This document shows, piece by piece, positions 34,329-46,750 of a stretch of DNA of 64,000 nucleotides. The position numbers were made by a program, and so were the translations under genes. Position 1 is the first letter of the stretch. The number at the start of each line of letters is the position of its first letter. The notes under the pieces were generated by a model. It searched no databases. It had not been told where the DNA came from and saw nothing but the letters and a program-made list of their open reading frames with translations. The stretch is from Euwallacea fornicatus. Its lineage: Eukaryota; Arthropoda; Insecta; Coleoptera; Curculionidae. The stretch lies in assembly GCF_040115645.1 (NCBI RefSeq), contig NC_089556.1:1550001-1614000 (forward strand), read 5' to 3'.

Positions 34329-37300
34329 TAGGAAAAGCATATCAAATTGATGAACGAGTTACATTATAATAATAAATGAAATAAGAGCAAAAAATGGCCG
34401 CCGTGCCCATTGACACATTGAGAGTGAAAAAATCCTGTGCGCAAAAAGGAATTCCGGTCAAGTAGCCTTTGGAATTATTTGACACCCGACCCGTATGTCT
34501 TTGATATGTTCTACGTAATCTCGAACAAACACACTTAACTTCACTTAAATACGACTCCGTTTACCTATGTTATTTGTTAGATTTCATTAAAACTGGTCTT
34601 TTTCAAGGCTCTACAGACTTGTGTGTTGGTCAGTTGAAGTTTTCTAAGTGCTAAAAATGACATTTTGATGCAAACGAAAAATCTTTATAGTTGAGTCGTA
34701 CTTCCGGTATTGACAGTTCAAACAAAGAAAACGAGCTTTTGAAATTCAACCCTCTCTTTTCAACATTTGCCGTAAATGGGGTAAGTAAGTAAATCTCAAT
34801 TAGATTTATTTATATTTAATTTGTTCTTGAAAGCCAGCAAAGGTTAAAATTAAGAGTGAACCTGATATGTTTATATTCGAAATTGTGTAGAATATATCGA
34901 AGACATAGCGGTTTGGTGTGAAACAATTCCAAAGTGTACTCGACGGGATTTTTTTTTAACGCACGGTATTATCATCCTACTTCAGCGACACCTGAAAAAA
35001 GAAGCTAATAAGGGAGACAAGGATACATTGTTTAGGGCAGACGCTGTCACTTTTTTGACAGTAGTAGCTATCTCACTCTAACCCGTTACAAACTATGATT
35101 AGAAAAATGAATGAAGACCTCATGGTCACATCCATTGGACGTTCAATGAGGACAAATAATATAATACTCATAGTTGCGAGTGTTTGACTTTGGTGCTAAT
35201 TTGCATTACTCTATATATTTGATTTTGTTTTTTAAAAATTTGTAATAAAAACTAAAATACACTTCTTGAGCCAAATTTTATGATAATTATGCGGTATTAA
35301 CAAGATGTTGTCATTTTGAGAGCTTCGAAATCCCTTACCTACAATACTTAAAGTTTCCTATGGATATTTAGAGCCATATGGTCATTAAATAACGCAACTA
35401 TTCCCATTAAAACGGTTATAAAGGAGGTACTCCAGGTACCGCTAAGGCATTCTTTATAGGCGCGTGTTTTCTCGACAAAACTGGGACACTTTTTACTGGT
35501 ATTCTTAAGATCCTATTTGCTTGATGGTCATGTTAGATGGTGCGCTAATAGCTTTATGGCTTCAGTATAGGATTTAAAACGTACTGAACATCATTTTTAT
35601 GGCTAAAAGCATATAAGAACATCGCCTTGACATTAGACCTATAAGCCAATTTACTCACATTTAAGAATAATAATTAGTAATTCGTGATAATTAATATGAG
35701 CAATTATTGTTATTGACGTAGGTAGGTAAACGGCGCTGTAATATAGTTCAGTTGTATTATATGGAGTATGTGACAATGCTAATTAGATAATGATACAGAA
35801 AATGTTTCTATGTGAAGCACGTCCTCAAACAAATGCGGTCACTGGGACCATCTTAATGCCGCGCCTCCATAAGCAGGAATGGAATAAGTAATAGACGGTC
35901 GTATGCTGTAGCTTTTCTTCCACCCACACCCACCCATTGGTACAGTTAAGGAAGCTAAAAACCTAGAATTTATTGCTAAAGAAAGGCAGCTTGACCAATT
36001 TATGGTATTTGTTGCACTATTTATCGCTTCGCTGCTTAACACTACCAAGGGGTAATGTTTCTGAAAATCATTTGCAAAAATGTGTGTAATGGCAACGTGG
36101 TAATATTACATATGTATACGCGAGTGTCAATTGTTATGTCTTATGTTGCCTTGAGTGCAAGTTGCATCAAAGAAATAAAATTAGTTTGACGCACCCAATG
36201 TAAATCCTCCCTCCTCGTTGGCAAACTGTAATTTTCACGTAAATATGTATAAATGTATCGATATTTCATATACAGTGTGTCATGGTTCCCATATGCAAGA
36301 GTTGATAAAAAACGCAACGCTAGGGTTACTCAAATTTTTAGCGCTGATATCTCGGGAATATGTAAAGCTATTGTCTCACATTAACTTATAATGGGAGTTG
36401 GTATCTTCACCTAACTGACCACTCAACTTCATCTATAGACATCAACAATAATTGCATTAGAAACCGAATTAATCCATGCTTATAGACTTTGTAGACAGGA
36501 TCTAACGGTCTGTTACGTTCTATATGGCAAATGCATTTGCAGTAGTACCTTCTCCGATTCATTAAGCGGAAGTACCCATTATTGGAAGTAGGTACTCAAT
36601 TCTACATCATTCAATACACTTGCTAATGTATAGCCACTTCGCAAGTAAGGTTCATTGTCCTATATGGGAGTATGTTTCATTGGAAAGAAGATCCTGTTCA
36701 TATGAGTCACGCCAACAATTAGTTTACCTAGACTTTGACCCTTTGTAGATTTTTAAATGAAATCTACATTTACATGTGAATTTCTTAATGTTCAGTGACG
36801 TGCTAATCCAAATTTTTTAGAGAATTTTAGGATCGAAAAATTTGAGCTCATGTAATCCATGCCTCAGTTTATTGATTTCTATGGATATTATCGTTCGAAT
36901 AAACTTACCGATAGTACATTGATCTAATTACCTTGAAAAGAAGAGTTTGCTTTACAATTCGTTATAAGCAGTGAAATCATAACGAATCCCGAATGAAAGA
37001 ATTCTTTTTGCTTGTTACATCTAGCCGAACTGAATTTCCATATTAATACCCAACCCATAATGGCGCAAACCACATTTTACAAGCAATATTCTAGACATAT
37101 TACATTTCCCAAATACTTATTAACTTGGTTTGATTTAGGCCATTACATCATGCATGTTAGTTGTGCAATACCTTTAAAATGTCGTGGAGTGATCCGCAGA
37201 AGACCAAAACTCATCACTGGTCGTTACTAGACATTTCTAGTTAACTAAAATAGAGGCGTTTTAACTGGCCTTTCTTGAGACATTGACACGAAAAAAATGG

Positions 37301-38099
37301 TATTTTGGGTCATGCATGAAGAACCGACACGAAAACTCTCTATTTCCTATTACAAGAACGAAATTATCGACCTCTGTGGTAGCTTCGAGCCATACTATCC
37401 GCCCATAGATTTATTTGGTATGGTTGAGAATGTAACAAGTTATCTAACTTGTGATATTTAACTGGGTTTTTCGATAATGAGAACGGTTACTCAATCTCGC
37501 CAAAATAAATAACTAAATATATTATAATGAGGTGTTCTTTATAACAGACAAAGGAGTGTCTCTATATAAGCTCTAGTTAAAAAATGATTCGTGCTGGTCT
37601 AGTTTTAATACCAAGGCGTTAGTTCTAGATCAATTAATTCAATCAGGAGATTTTGGCTCAGACCATGAAAACATCATCTCGATCATTAAGTTCCCTTTTC
37701 TTACCCTATTACATCGACTAATTAAAATCGAAACACGTGCACGCACGTACTCATAACAGCCATCAAAAAGAAATCTAGACTATTATACCTACTCAGTACA
37801 TACAGTAGAAAGTACATTAATATTTCATAAAACTTCTTAAAAATATCATGTACCTGTATCATGTAAGTATGTTAATGACTTATAAGTACAGCGAAACTAT
37901 TCAGATGTTGGTAAAAAACTCATTCTAAATCGGTTAGCACCATTAAAGCCATGTGACTGAGCCTGATGTGGAGAATTGCCAATTTTTGCTTACGGTGAAA
38001 TGCGATAGGCAATCATAGGAGGGGAGAGCAATAAATTGAGCAATTAATAAAAATTTTGATCGAATTAATTGTGATATAATTGGTGTTTCTCAAACAGGA
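34329..38099. other. Non-coding DNA without a recognised gene
   Basis: Mostly AT-rich. A TACAGTGTGTCATGG motif near 36273 resembles the transposon ends found elsewhere in the window, but I found no partner. Open stretches at 35839-36048 (-) and 37012-37230 (+) look like chance. Confidence 0.4.
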
Positions 38100-38455
38100 G
38101 AAAGGAGCATTTTACAAGGATTGAATGTGTTAAGGAAAAGTGTGATGCAGTTTCTAATTGGTACCCAAAAAGAAACTGAGGACCGCAGTTAGCCGCACTA
38201 AAAAGCATTTCCGACATTTTCTTAACCTGGGACCCTCTCCAGCGTGCGCCGTCCTCTCCAGACTTGACCCCTTCCGAATTTCACTTATTCAAATTAATGG
38301 TCCCATCTAGTTGACCAGCGGTTCTTTAAGCTTGAGGACGTTCGAAAATGGCCCGAAATCACTAGGCTTTCATCGCGAAAGCATCACTTATCTACCTGAT
38401 AAATTGCAAAAGACCACGGGCAGTAATGGAGATTATTTCGATTATTAACATTCTT
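38100..38455 (+). mobile_element. Mariner transposase fragment
   Basis: A broken + strand frame contains SSPDLTPSEFHLFKLM, matching the mariner SPDLAPSDFHLFRSM block with its third catalytic Asp. Some 150 bases on, an end segment resembles the C-terminal NGDYFDY. Several stops and at least one frame change occur. No terminal repeats were found. Confidence 0.6.
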
Positions 38456-40985
38456 CATAAGTATGTTTCCAACGAAGGTTAATCTCTCTGAAAAATGTTC
38501 AGTTTCTGTTTGTACGCCTATTAATTAAAATGTTCGTTTAGGGGATAAAATAGATATTTTATATCCTTCGAGGTCGAAAGGATCTAAAAATGACTAAGCC
38601 TCAGTAAAAAGGCTCTGCCGGAAGTAGCAAATGCAGCAAAACTAATAAATAAATTTTAAATGCTTAAATATATTAATTAACAATGCACACGAACATATTA
38701 TTACATATATCACGTCAGATTGTTACAATTGCAGTAATAAGTTCAAAAAACTGTTTTCGCAACTTTCCAATCAAATCGATCGTAAAGGAATAGATAGTAA
38801 ATAGTGCTTGTATTTATCTTTGTGTCTATCTATGCCTTTAATGTAAGTTATTGCTAAATAAGGCATATTTCTCAAAGAATTTCTTGATTTATTAAACTTA
38901 AATCGTACACAAATGTACCTGAAATGGTGAATTTTGCAACTAGGTAGAATAGTAGTGTAAAAATGTGTTGTTAATAATAGAATGTAATAATGTTGCTCAG
39001 GGAATGTGACCTTAAATTGGGACTCCCAAGGAGATAGTGCAGATACATAAACACTGAAGTAAATACATGACGAATGCAAATTTCTTCTACAGAACTCGAA
39101 ACTCGAACGGGCATTGGGAAAGGTTGAGAGGCTACGGAGGACACCTGAGCTTAGTGAAAATTTGGCTTAATTTTTGCTTGTGAAACAGTTTTCAGGAGAG
39201 GGATTAGAGGAGACAAAGAGGGAGGACTGTAATTTTTAAATTTTCGAAAGAACATCCGACGAAGTGATTGAAATCGGAAATCTGTGGCTGTAGGATGATA
39301 TTTCGAGAAACCTGGTACAGGACGCACACAGCGCGCCAACACACAAAAATTAACCCAAATTACAGAAAATCTGAATTTTGCTAACTCGCCGGAGTCGCCC
39401 AAAAAATTATAAATTGAAACTACATATCTGCACATCACAGTCTGCATCTTAGCTTGTAGAAAATTGCTTCAACCCTCTAAAGCCAAAAATGATCAATGTC
39501 TTCATGATCGCTTTAACCGGAAGACAATTTCAGACCACAGATTTAATTATATCAAACCGACGGAAGCTATTTGCTTGGTAAGTTAGCTAGCGCCATATCA
39601 GAAACTCAAAATCCCAGCAGGAAAATCATCTTCGAAAAAGTAAAACGAAAAAATGGCAACGTGGTGTTATGCATTTGTCATTACGGCTACGTGGTGGCCC
39701 ATATGTTGGTTATGTGCAAATATCTGCAACACGAAATTGAAACGTTGCCGTCATTTCCTTTTTTTACAAATTTTTTAGTCAGTTTTGCAAGACGACAAAA
39801 AATATCTGGAATGAAGCGCGTAGCTAAACTAAGTGTTTTCATAAAGACTTTTTTAAGCTTGTATCCGCCCTGTAATACTTTCCTGAAACTATTTTGGGTT
39901 TATTCACAACGATAAAATACTTAAAAAAAAGGCAACCAAATTTGGTTTTCAAACCTTTTGCTTATTCTCAACTAAAAGCGACTTTGCCACTAACTTTCGG
40001 CATAATCATTACTCAACACATCACGCAGAATGCATGTTAAATTAATTCAACCTCATGCTATCGATTTTCGTTAAAAAATTTAACACACGAATTTGAACTA
40101 GTTTGTTGCTTAATCAGAAGTAACTAGGTACCATACACGATCTAACTGTTCTTGCGATCAAATCGGGAACACCACGTGAGATGGTGCTTTATTAATGGAA
40201 CCTTTTTTTTTTAACTCCAGGACGAAGTAAATATTGACCGAACGGATTTCTTCTTGAATGAAGCGGCCAAGCAAGCCCTAATAACCTTTATTTCATGGAT
40301 CTGCGAAATGGAACGACCTACGGTCACGCTCGAACTGAAAGATTAAGTACCGATATTAAAAATGGGCATGTGCCGTTGTTACTGTATGTTCAATTCTCCA
40401 TGGCAGGTACTGACTGACCATGGGTACAGTGCAGGTGATTGTTCCTCATAGGTTTTCTGCGTTGTTTCAGGCATAACATAGTCAAAATTCACAGTCAAAA
40501 ATTAAATTTCACTATGTAGTATACCAAAAGTTTTATATTCTCTACCCGACTAATGCTACTTACTTGTTGCGTAAACAGCCACTTAAAACTATTACTTTAT
40601 GTGTCTGTTAAGTACAGAGAGCAGCCTTCCTCTATTGGCCTAATCAGTATAGTAATATCGCATTATTATTTGATTACATGCGCCTTTGGAAGACTTCAAG
40701 GAGTAGGTATACATATAATTATTTAAGCACTAGGCTTACGGGATTTATTACTTAAGAAGTCAATTATCTGTTTAATTGGATTTTTTGATAACAGTCCGAA
40801 TCACTTAATAATTTTGTTTCGTAACTGCTGGAAATTGTGAGATAAATATCGTATCATGAGATCACGTATCGGATGAGCAGGTTTCGATGTTTTTATTTCG
40901 TTGGTCTAGGGTATAATTCAAAGTTGGGTTTATGAGGGTGGACACGGCTTTGGTGTTTACATAGAAATATAACTCCTGAAGATGG
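38456..40985. other. Non-coding DNA without a recognised gene
   Basis: Two open stretches, 39151-39447 (-) and 39571-39915 (+), start away from any splice or promoter signal I can defend. Their translations show no known motif. Confidence 0.4.
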
Positions 40986-41765
40986 CGTGAATAGAATCGA
41001 ATATGAATAGAAAAAGCCTCTCCTCCTGTCTTTGGGGGGGAGGGGGATACAAAAACCTTGTCGGCAAGACGTACTGGAGTCCGAACTACCAGCACGTGTG
41101 GGGTTTTACCCACTAAAAAACCCCGTTTTTGTAAAGGATTTCGAGTCCGTGTCCGAATCCTCTATCGCGCCTTTTGGGCCGTTTCTTGTGCCTCTCTGGG
41201 GCGGTGACGACGCCGCCTGCCCGATCTTTGGCTTGAATTACCCCGCCGACTGGGGGTTCTTTCGCCCTCTTCCGTCCTTCTGGACGCTTCTTTCTTCGTC
41301 GGCTAGTTGTTGGTTTGCAATGATGAGACCGAAGTTCCAAAATGGCTATCTGGCCTTTTTCCTTCCATGGTTGCAGGTGACGGCTTTTAGCATTTTGCCT
41401 TCCACTTTTCAAGTTTTTTGACTTGTTGGTCCTGTGCGAAAAGCCTCTCCCCGTTTTCAGGAAAATCTTAAATACTAAACCGTCTGGCGGCGCACCATGG
41501 GCGTACCCTAGTCGTGGTGCCATCGACTCCAAGTGCACTACCCGCCGCATTGGACCGTGGCGTCGAAGCTGATAAGAAGTCCTTCGTCGGCGATTTCGTC
41601 AATTGTAATTGCGTCTGCAAAATTAGGGCCGACAAAGTCTTCCGCGGGGAACTCCCGTGCCGACAAAGTAACTCCGCGGGAATTCTCACGCACCAACCAA
41701 AGTTTACCATGGGCACGCCAAAGGGGTACATCAATTCCTTGACAATAACTTAACTCTAAGTCTAT
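40985..41765 (-). other. GC-rich island, possibly a gag-like fragment of a retroelement
   Basis: This stretch is far more GC-rich than its surroundings. The minus strand keeps long frames: 41734-41468 and 41550-41113. A third minus-strand frame near 41545-41690 reads AREFPAEDFVGPNFADAI and then IDEIADEGLLISFDATVQ, which looks like real protein. The lower part is basic (RRRKKRPEGRKRAKEP). I do not recognise the family. The motif ACTTTGTCGGC occurs twice in close tandem after CCGCGGA, and AAAGCCTCTCC occurs near both ends of the block. A decayed mobile element is the best guess. Confidence 0.35.
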
Positions 41766-43254
41766 TTACCATCTACGCCCGTTCCGATAGAGTCCCGAGC
41801 TGATTACAATACACAATACAATTAAATTAGAAACTATCTACAGGGTGTATGATTCGACTAGGGGCCGGATCCTACACTAATGAGGCATTTTCGAAAAATC
41901 CTCCTAATTGTTTTATTTCGCTAGTTAAGTGATAATAACAGTTTAAACTTTTTTTTTTAACGGTTAAAATATTTTTTAAACTTAAATGCAGTTTACGTGT
42001 AATTATTAATTATCATTATTTCTAATCGCAGCGGACGCGTTTCTCGTTGAACCAAAAGAGAGTAATTATTTGAAGCTAAGTCACACATGATTTGTTCAAC
42101 ACAGTACGACTTTCCTTCCACAATATCATCTGGGAATAGGATTTAGCCTTTGAAAGAACATCTGCATCGTGCGAACGTATATTATTAAGATGAAAGGAGC
42201 TCAATCTACATCGATTTCTTTGTTGGTTGTGTGTTTTCATACATTTCCAAATCATCAATCATCTCTTTGATATACATATGTATTATGTATATGTACTAAC
42301 CTCGCAACCCGTGCGGCTGGACAGCTCCTATGGTGGCGCCCTCCAGTACTTTCGCAAACCGGGGAGGTACCCCGCGAGTTGAAGGAAGTTCATGAGGGAA
42401 ATATTAGTAAAAATTAATTAATTAAAACGCTTTATCTTTGTACTTCTGGGGTTTTTGCTATTTCCGTAAACGTACCATATAAAAAAAGAAAATGTTTTAC
42501 CACATTAAAGGACGGAAATTTTTGTGTAGTTTCCTACATTGGAAAAGGTTGCACGGTCCAATCCAACATCGGTTGATTCGAATGGTACCGACCATCCATC
42601 GGGCTGAACCTTTTGGGAGGCAAATTTTTTATAAGTTTTGAATTTCCGATTAACCTCTGTAAATTTATAGGTTGTGAATGCATGTTATCAGTGCCTTCTC
42701 GTGATAGCTTAAACGGATTCACAGCTTTGCGATGCTACACTAAAAGTAGCACAATTTTTCTTGTTCGATTAGTGTAAAATCTCCAATCTCTCTATTCTTT
42801 TTCGATACATTTTCCTTCCTCAAATTTCGGTTTTTCCCTGGAATGAACTCGAAATTTTCTTTTCTCCCTGGTGAATTCTAACTGCAATAACTGCGATTTG
42901 GCTAGTTGTAAAGCATTGAAATAGGAATGGAATTCTCACGATTGCAAACAACACGAAACAGTGATTAATCGGAAAGGTAATAGTTTTAACTTTTAACATT
43001 TTAAACCGCGGGTTGCGGGTACTTAGCACCGATATACAAGATTGCCGACACAACTTAACCAATTATCTAAGAAAAATCAGGATTTCGCAATAAATTAATT
43101 ATACACGAGAGACCTAAGCTTTTAGGGCTACATATTATTAATACGAAGCATTTTATTAAGGCTTGAGGTCGTTAAATATGCATAAGAGGTGTATAAATAG
43201 AAACTCAGAATCTTTTGGCAAAATTGAGCTTCATTAAGAACGTGCTTATTGAAA
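41766..43254. other. Non-coding DNA without a recognised gene
   Basis: A TACAGGGTGTATGATTCG motif at 41839 looks like the left end of a transposon, but no matching right end was found. Other frames are short. Confidence 0.4.
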
Positions 43255-44160
43255 ATGTCAATACTCAAAATAATCTCCATCACTATTTATGGTCGTTTGC
43301 CCTTTATCCGAAGATGATAAATGACCTCGTAAGAGAAGTTTAGTGGTTTCGAGGCAAATAATGATCGAGCCATTTTCGAACATCTTAGAGTGCCACTGGT
43401 CAGCTACATGAAACTGCATTGATCTCAGCAAGTGGAAGTCGGAGGGGACCAAGTCAAGACGATACCCAGCACGTTAGAGGCTGGAAGAGTTACCAGCTCA
43501 AGGAGGAGATGAGGTCGTGGGTCAGTAGTGCTGTGTGAGGACGTTCATTGGCACATAACAGTATCATTTTCAGACTTCCGTAGCTCCAAAGTTTCACTTA
43601 ATTTGATCATTAAGGCCAGATAATGTTCAGCTGTAGCAGTCTGGCCGGATTTCAGAAGCTTGTGGTAAATGACTCCCTTCCAATCCTACTAGATACATAG
43701 TAAAACTTTCTTAGCATGTACATTCGGTTTTGCAACTGATGTGGATGGTTAGCCTGGACCTATCCATGAGTTTCTTCGCTTAGAATTGTCATAGAGGAAA
43801 TTCTTTCTTTTATCCCGAAAAAGCAGGTTCCTGCAAACATCAGTTCTTCGATTTTTACTGTCTTCGGTTACCTCGCGAGGAAGTCATTCTCCTTCTTTTG
43901 GAATCTTTTCCGTTACCTGCAATCGAACCGAAATTGCTTTTTAAGTCCCTTCTAACAGATTTGAAAGCTTTTTTCAATTCGGCAGGGATTTTCGTCCAGT
44001 AAAGTTTGACCGCAGGTCGTCTACACCCCGACGTGGTGGATCGCCCTTAAGACAAAAATTTCCATTACGAAACTAACAGTTGAAGCACCACCAAAATGAC
44101 CTCTGCTTAATCATTCGTGTAGTTTCAGCTACACTTTTGTTCAGTTTAACTCGCTTAAAT
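43255..44160 (-). mobile_element. Mariner transposase relic
   Basis: Reading the minus strand from about 43740 down, broken frames give KPNVHAKKVLLCI, then DWKGVIYHKLLKSGQT, then LLCANERPHTA, then VPSDFHLLRSMQF, and finally SDGDYFEY. These match in order the mariner blocks PKKVLLCIWWDWKG, LLHDNARPHTA, APSDFHLFRSM and the C-terminal end. The Asp of the NARPH block is lost (ANERPH). Ends were not identified, so the limits are approximate. Confidence 0.7.
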
Positions 44161-45718
44161 TTTGTCTGGAAATGTCCATCCCTTAATCACGATTTAAGAA
44201 CTAAATGGCAGCTCGTAGACAACTGCCGCCTTTATGGTTTGAAGGGCAATGACTAAGCCGCAAATGAGCAAAGTTGCGGACCTATTGGAAGCCCCCACGT
44301 ATATTTTTTAATGGTTTAGGACTCAGTTTATTTTTATACCCCAATTATAAACTAGAATTAATTTGAATTCAGTTTTGACTAATGGCTAGGTTGCTCGATA
44401 GTAACCGAAGGAGCCTCACTTGGCAACATTGGCATTAAGGCCCTCACTCGAGCGCTTAAAGAGTGTAATGTACTAAAAACTTGGAAACTTGATATAAAAC
44501 GCGTCATCGGGATTACGTGCATCATGTTTGGCATATGGTTTCTTGTTACGCTTTCTTCCTGTTGCTTTTTTCCTTTCGTGTCGTTCCGATTAAAATGCAC
44601 GTGGAACCCTGGTTCTTTATGGCATGCACTCTTACTTACCAAACAACTTGAAGCAAACAGCCTCCTAATTAAAGTTAAAAATCAATTATTCGTTTTTTCT
44701 ACATCATTCAGCAGTGCAAAAAAAAATGAGCAATTCGCCTCAAATGTACGGACCACATTTATCAATTATTATGTCTAGTTTTAATCAATCCATTAATCTG
44801 CCAATAAGTGATTGTTTAATTTAATTAATTGCACTTTTTTCTTTTCGTTCTGTTTTTCTCAATCTGGGTTGGGTCATTTTTTAATTTCACTGGCGTCTGA
44901 TGTCGTCAAACCAACAGTAGCACCAACTTCTCACTATCAATTCTGCAATTCTTGCTTGATCAACACGCCTCCCATTGTATCGCGCGTCCACAAGAGAAGC
45001 ATAGTTTATCTTAAAAGCTCCTGCCTACGTTCATTTTAATTACATAATGTGGCATTAATTAGTAATTATTTATTAATGACATACTGTTATTATTACACAG
45101 CCTTAAGGAAAATTATCAGTGGTGTGCCCTATTCTACGAACTAATGCCTTGGGCTTCGAGGAGTGCTATCGTGTTTTTGTTCAATATTCAGTTACTTAAT
45201 CTGAAAGCAACGTGGAACCGAGAACATATCCGATTTTTCGTTTATCCAAGGTATCGTCCTAAATGGGTTTGGGAGAATAATGCCTGGTTCTTATTTGACG
45301 AACGCGCGTTAGCGTACTTTGAGAGAGTCCGCTACGCCACTGGGATAAATTATTGGAATTGGAAGACTCCTCCGTCTTTTTTGTTAAACAATTTATATAG
45401 TTTGTCACCGATTGGGCGTCGAAGCTTTTCAACCTCCAACCAAGATTTTTGCTTTTAATATACACTACTCAAGACAATTGTTATTTATGAATATAATTGT
45501 TTTATCAAATTTTATTCGTCCATTTAATTTGAAATAAAAATAATTTTAGAGGACTGAATTGGAAAATAATGAATACAGTAGGTCCCATCGACTTTCCAGG
45601 TTTTATCTTGAATTCTCATAAGAGTATAAAAGAACATTCAAGCGCTACTTAAGTATCAGTAGAATTTTTGTACTTAGGAATAAGTGACATGAAATTTTTT
45701 GATTTCGTTATTCCTACA
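44161..45718. other. Non-coding DNA; TATAAAAG just upstream of the Tc1 relic
   Basis: No supported gene. A TATA-like TATAAAAG lies at 45624-45631, some 90 bases before the Tc1 transposase start, and may be the element's own promoter. The frame at 45144-45458 shows no recognisable motif. Confidence 0.4.
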
Positions 45719-46750
45719 ATGAACGAGCAACATGATTTGATGGAAAGTGACGCATGGCAAGCTGCAAGGCAACCTAAAACTGGGCGAACACAGACGCATG
45801 TTGCCCAAATGTTTAATGTCAGCCAAAGCGTTGGTTCAAGATTGTGAAATCGATTTCCCGAAACAGGAAATGTTAGAAAAACAACAGGACAAGGTCGACC
45901 ATCAACAACAACACCCAGGGAAGACCGATTTCTCCAATTGCTCGCGAGAAGAAATCGCAATGTCAATGCAACACTTCTAAGAAGCGTCTTTGCCCGTGGT
46001 ACCGGAAGGCTTGCGTCCACTCAAACCATAAGAAATAGACTCCACAATTTCGGAATCTATGCGCGAAAATTAATGGCGGGTATTCCACTCACTGAGGAAC
46101 ACAAAAGAGCAGGAAGAGCATGGGCTGAGCTTAATCGAAATTGCACCCATAATGACTGTGGTCGGGTACTCTTCAGTGACGAGATAGGTCCACTTTAGAA
46201 TCTGATAATCGACGTGTTCTGATTTTACGTGAACGTTTAACATGAAACAATCATCAGTTTATCAGAGAAGGATCTCAGTTTGAATGTGACGGTATCATGG
46301 TATGGGCTGGTATTAGTATTGGCGGGCATGCAGATCCTTATTTCATTGATAACGGTCCTCAGGTGCCTTAATGAAATTCTTGAATCTATTATAATTTTGT
46401 ATGCTGGGGCACTAGGTAACCAATTCATATTTATGGACGACGATGCTCGTCCACATCGCACTGTCATCGTGAACAACTGGTTGGATGAAATGAATATCGA
46501 GAGAATGATATGGCCTTTCAATTCTCCAGATAGAAATGCAATTGGGCATGCTTGGGATGCTTTAGGCGGACGTGTTGCAAGCAGATATTTACCACCTCGA
46601 ACTTTTCCAGATCTTCAAAATGTCCGAATTGAAGAATGGAATGGAACTCGCCAAGAGGTCTTTGATATCTTAACCGAATCAGTGCCATCACGATGCCGAG
46701 TTTTTTTTAGCAGAAAAAGGGGTTCATACTCATTATTAAAAATTTATTTT
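45719..46750 (+). mobile_element. Tc1-like transposase gene, inactivated
   Basis: The frame begins with an ATG and MNEQHDLMESDAWQAAR. It has the helix-turn-helix region THVAQMFNVSQSVGSRL, then a single in-frame TGA. It resumes without shift: NRFPETGNVRKTTGQGRPST, then LRSVFARGTGRLASTQTIRN. LFSDE carries the first catalytic Asp. A frameshift near 46190 follows, then CDGIMVWAGISIGGHADPYF. The last part, 46430-46740, is open with DDARPHRT (second Asp) and NSPDRNAIGHAWDALGGRVA, ending VPSRCRVFFSRKRG. The order and motifs are those of Tc1-like DDE transposases. I could not define terminal repeats. Confidence 0.8.

Noticed and set aside
39151..39915. Two frames of about 100 codons on opposite strands
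   Set aside because: No motif, no splice partner, and no codon pattern distinguishing them from random DNA.
45144..45458. 104-codon + strand frame with many aromatic residues
   Set aside because: No recognisable motif, no promoter, AT-rich composition; chance length is plausible.
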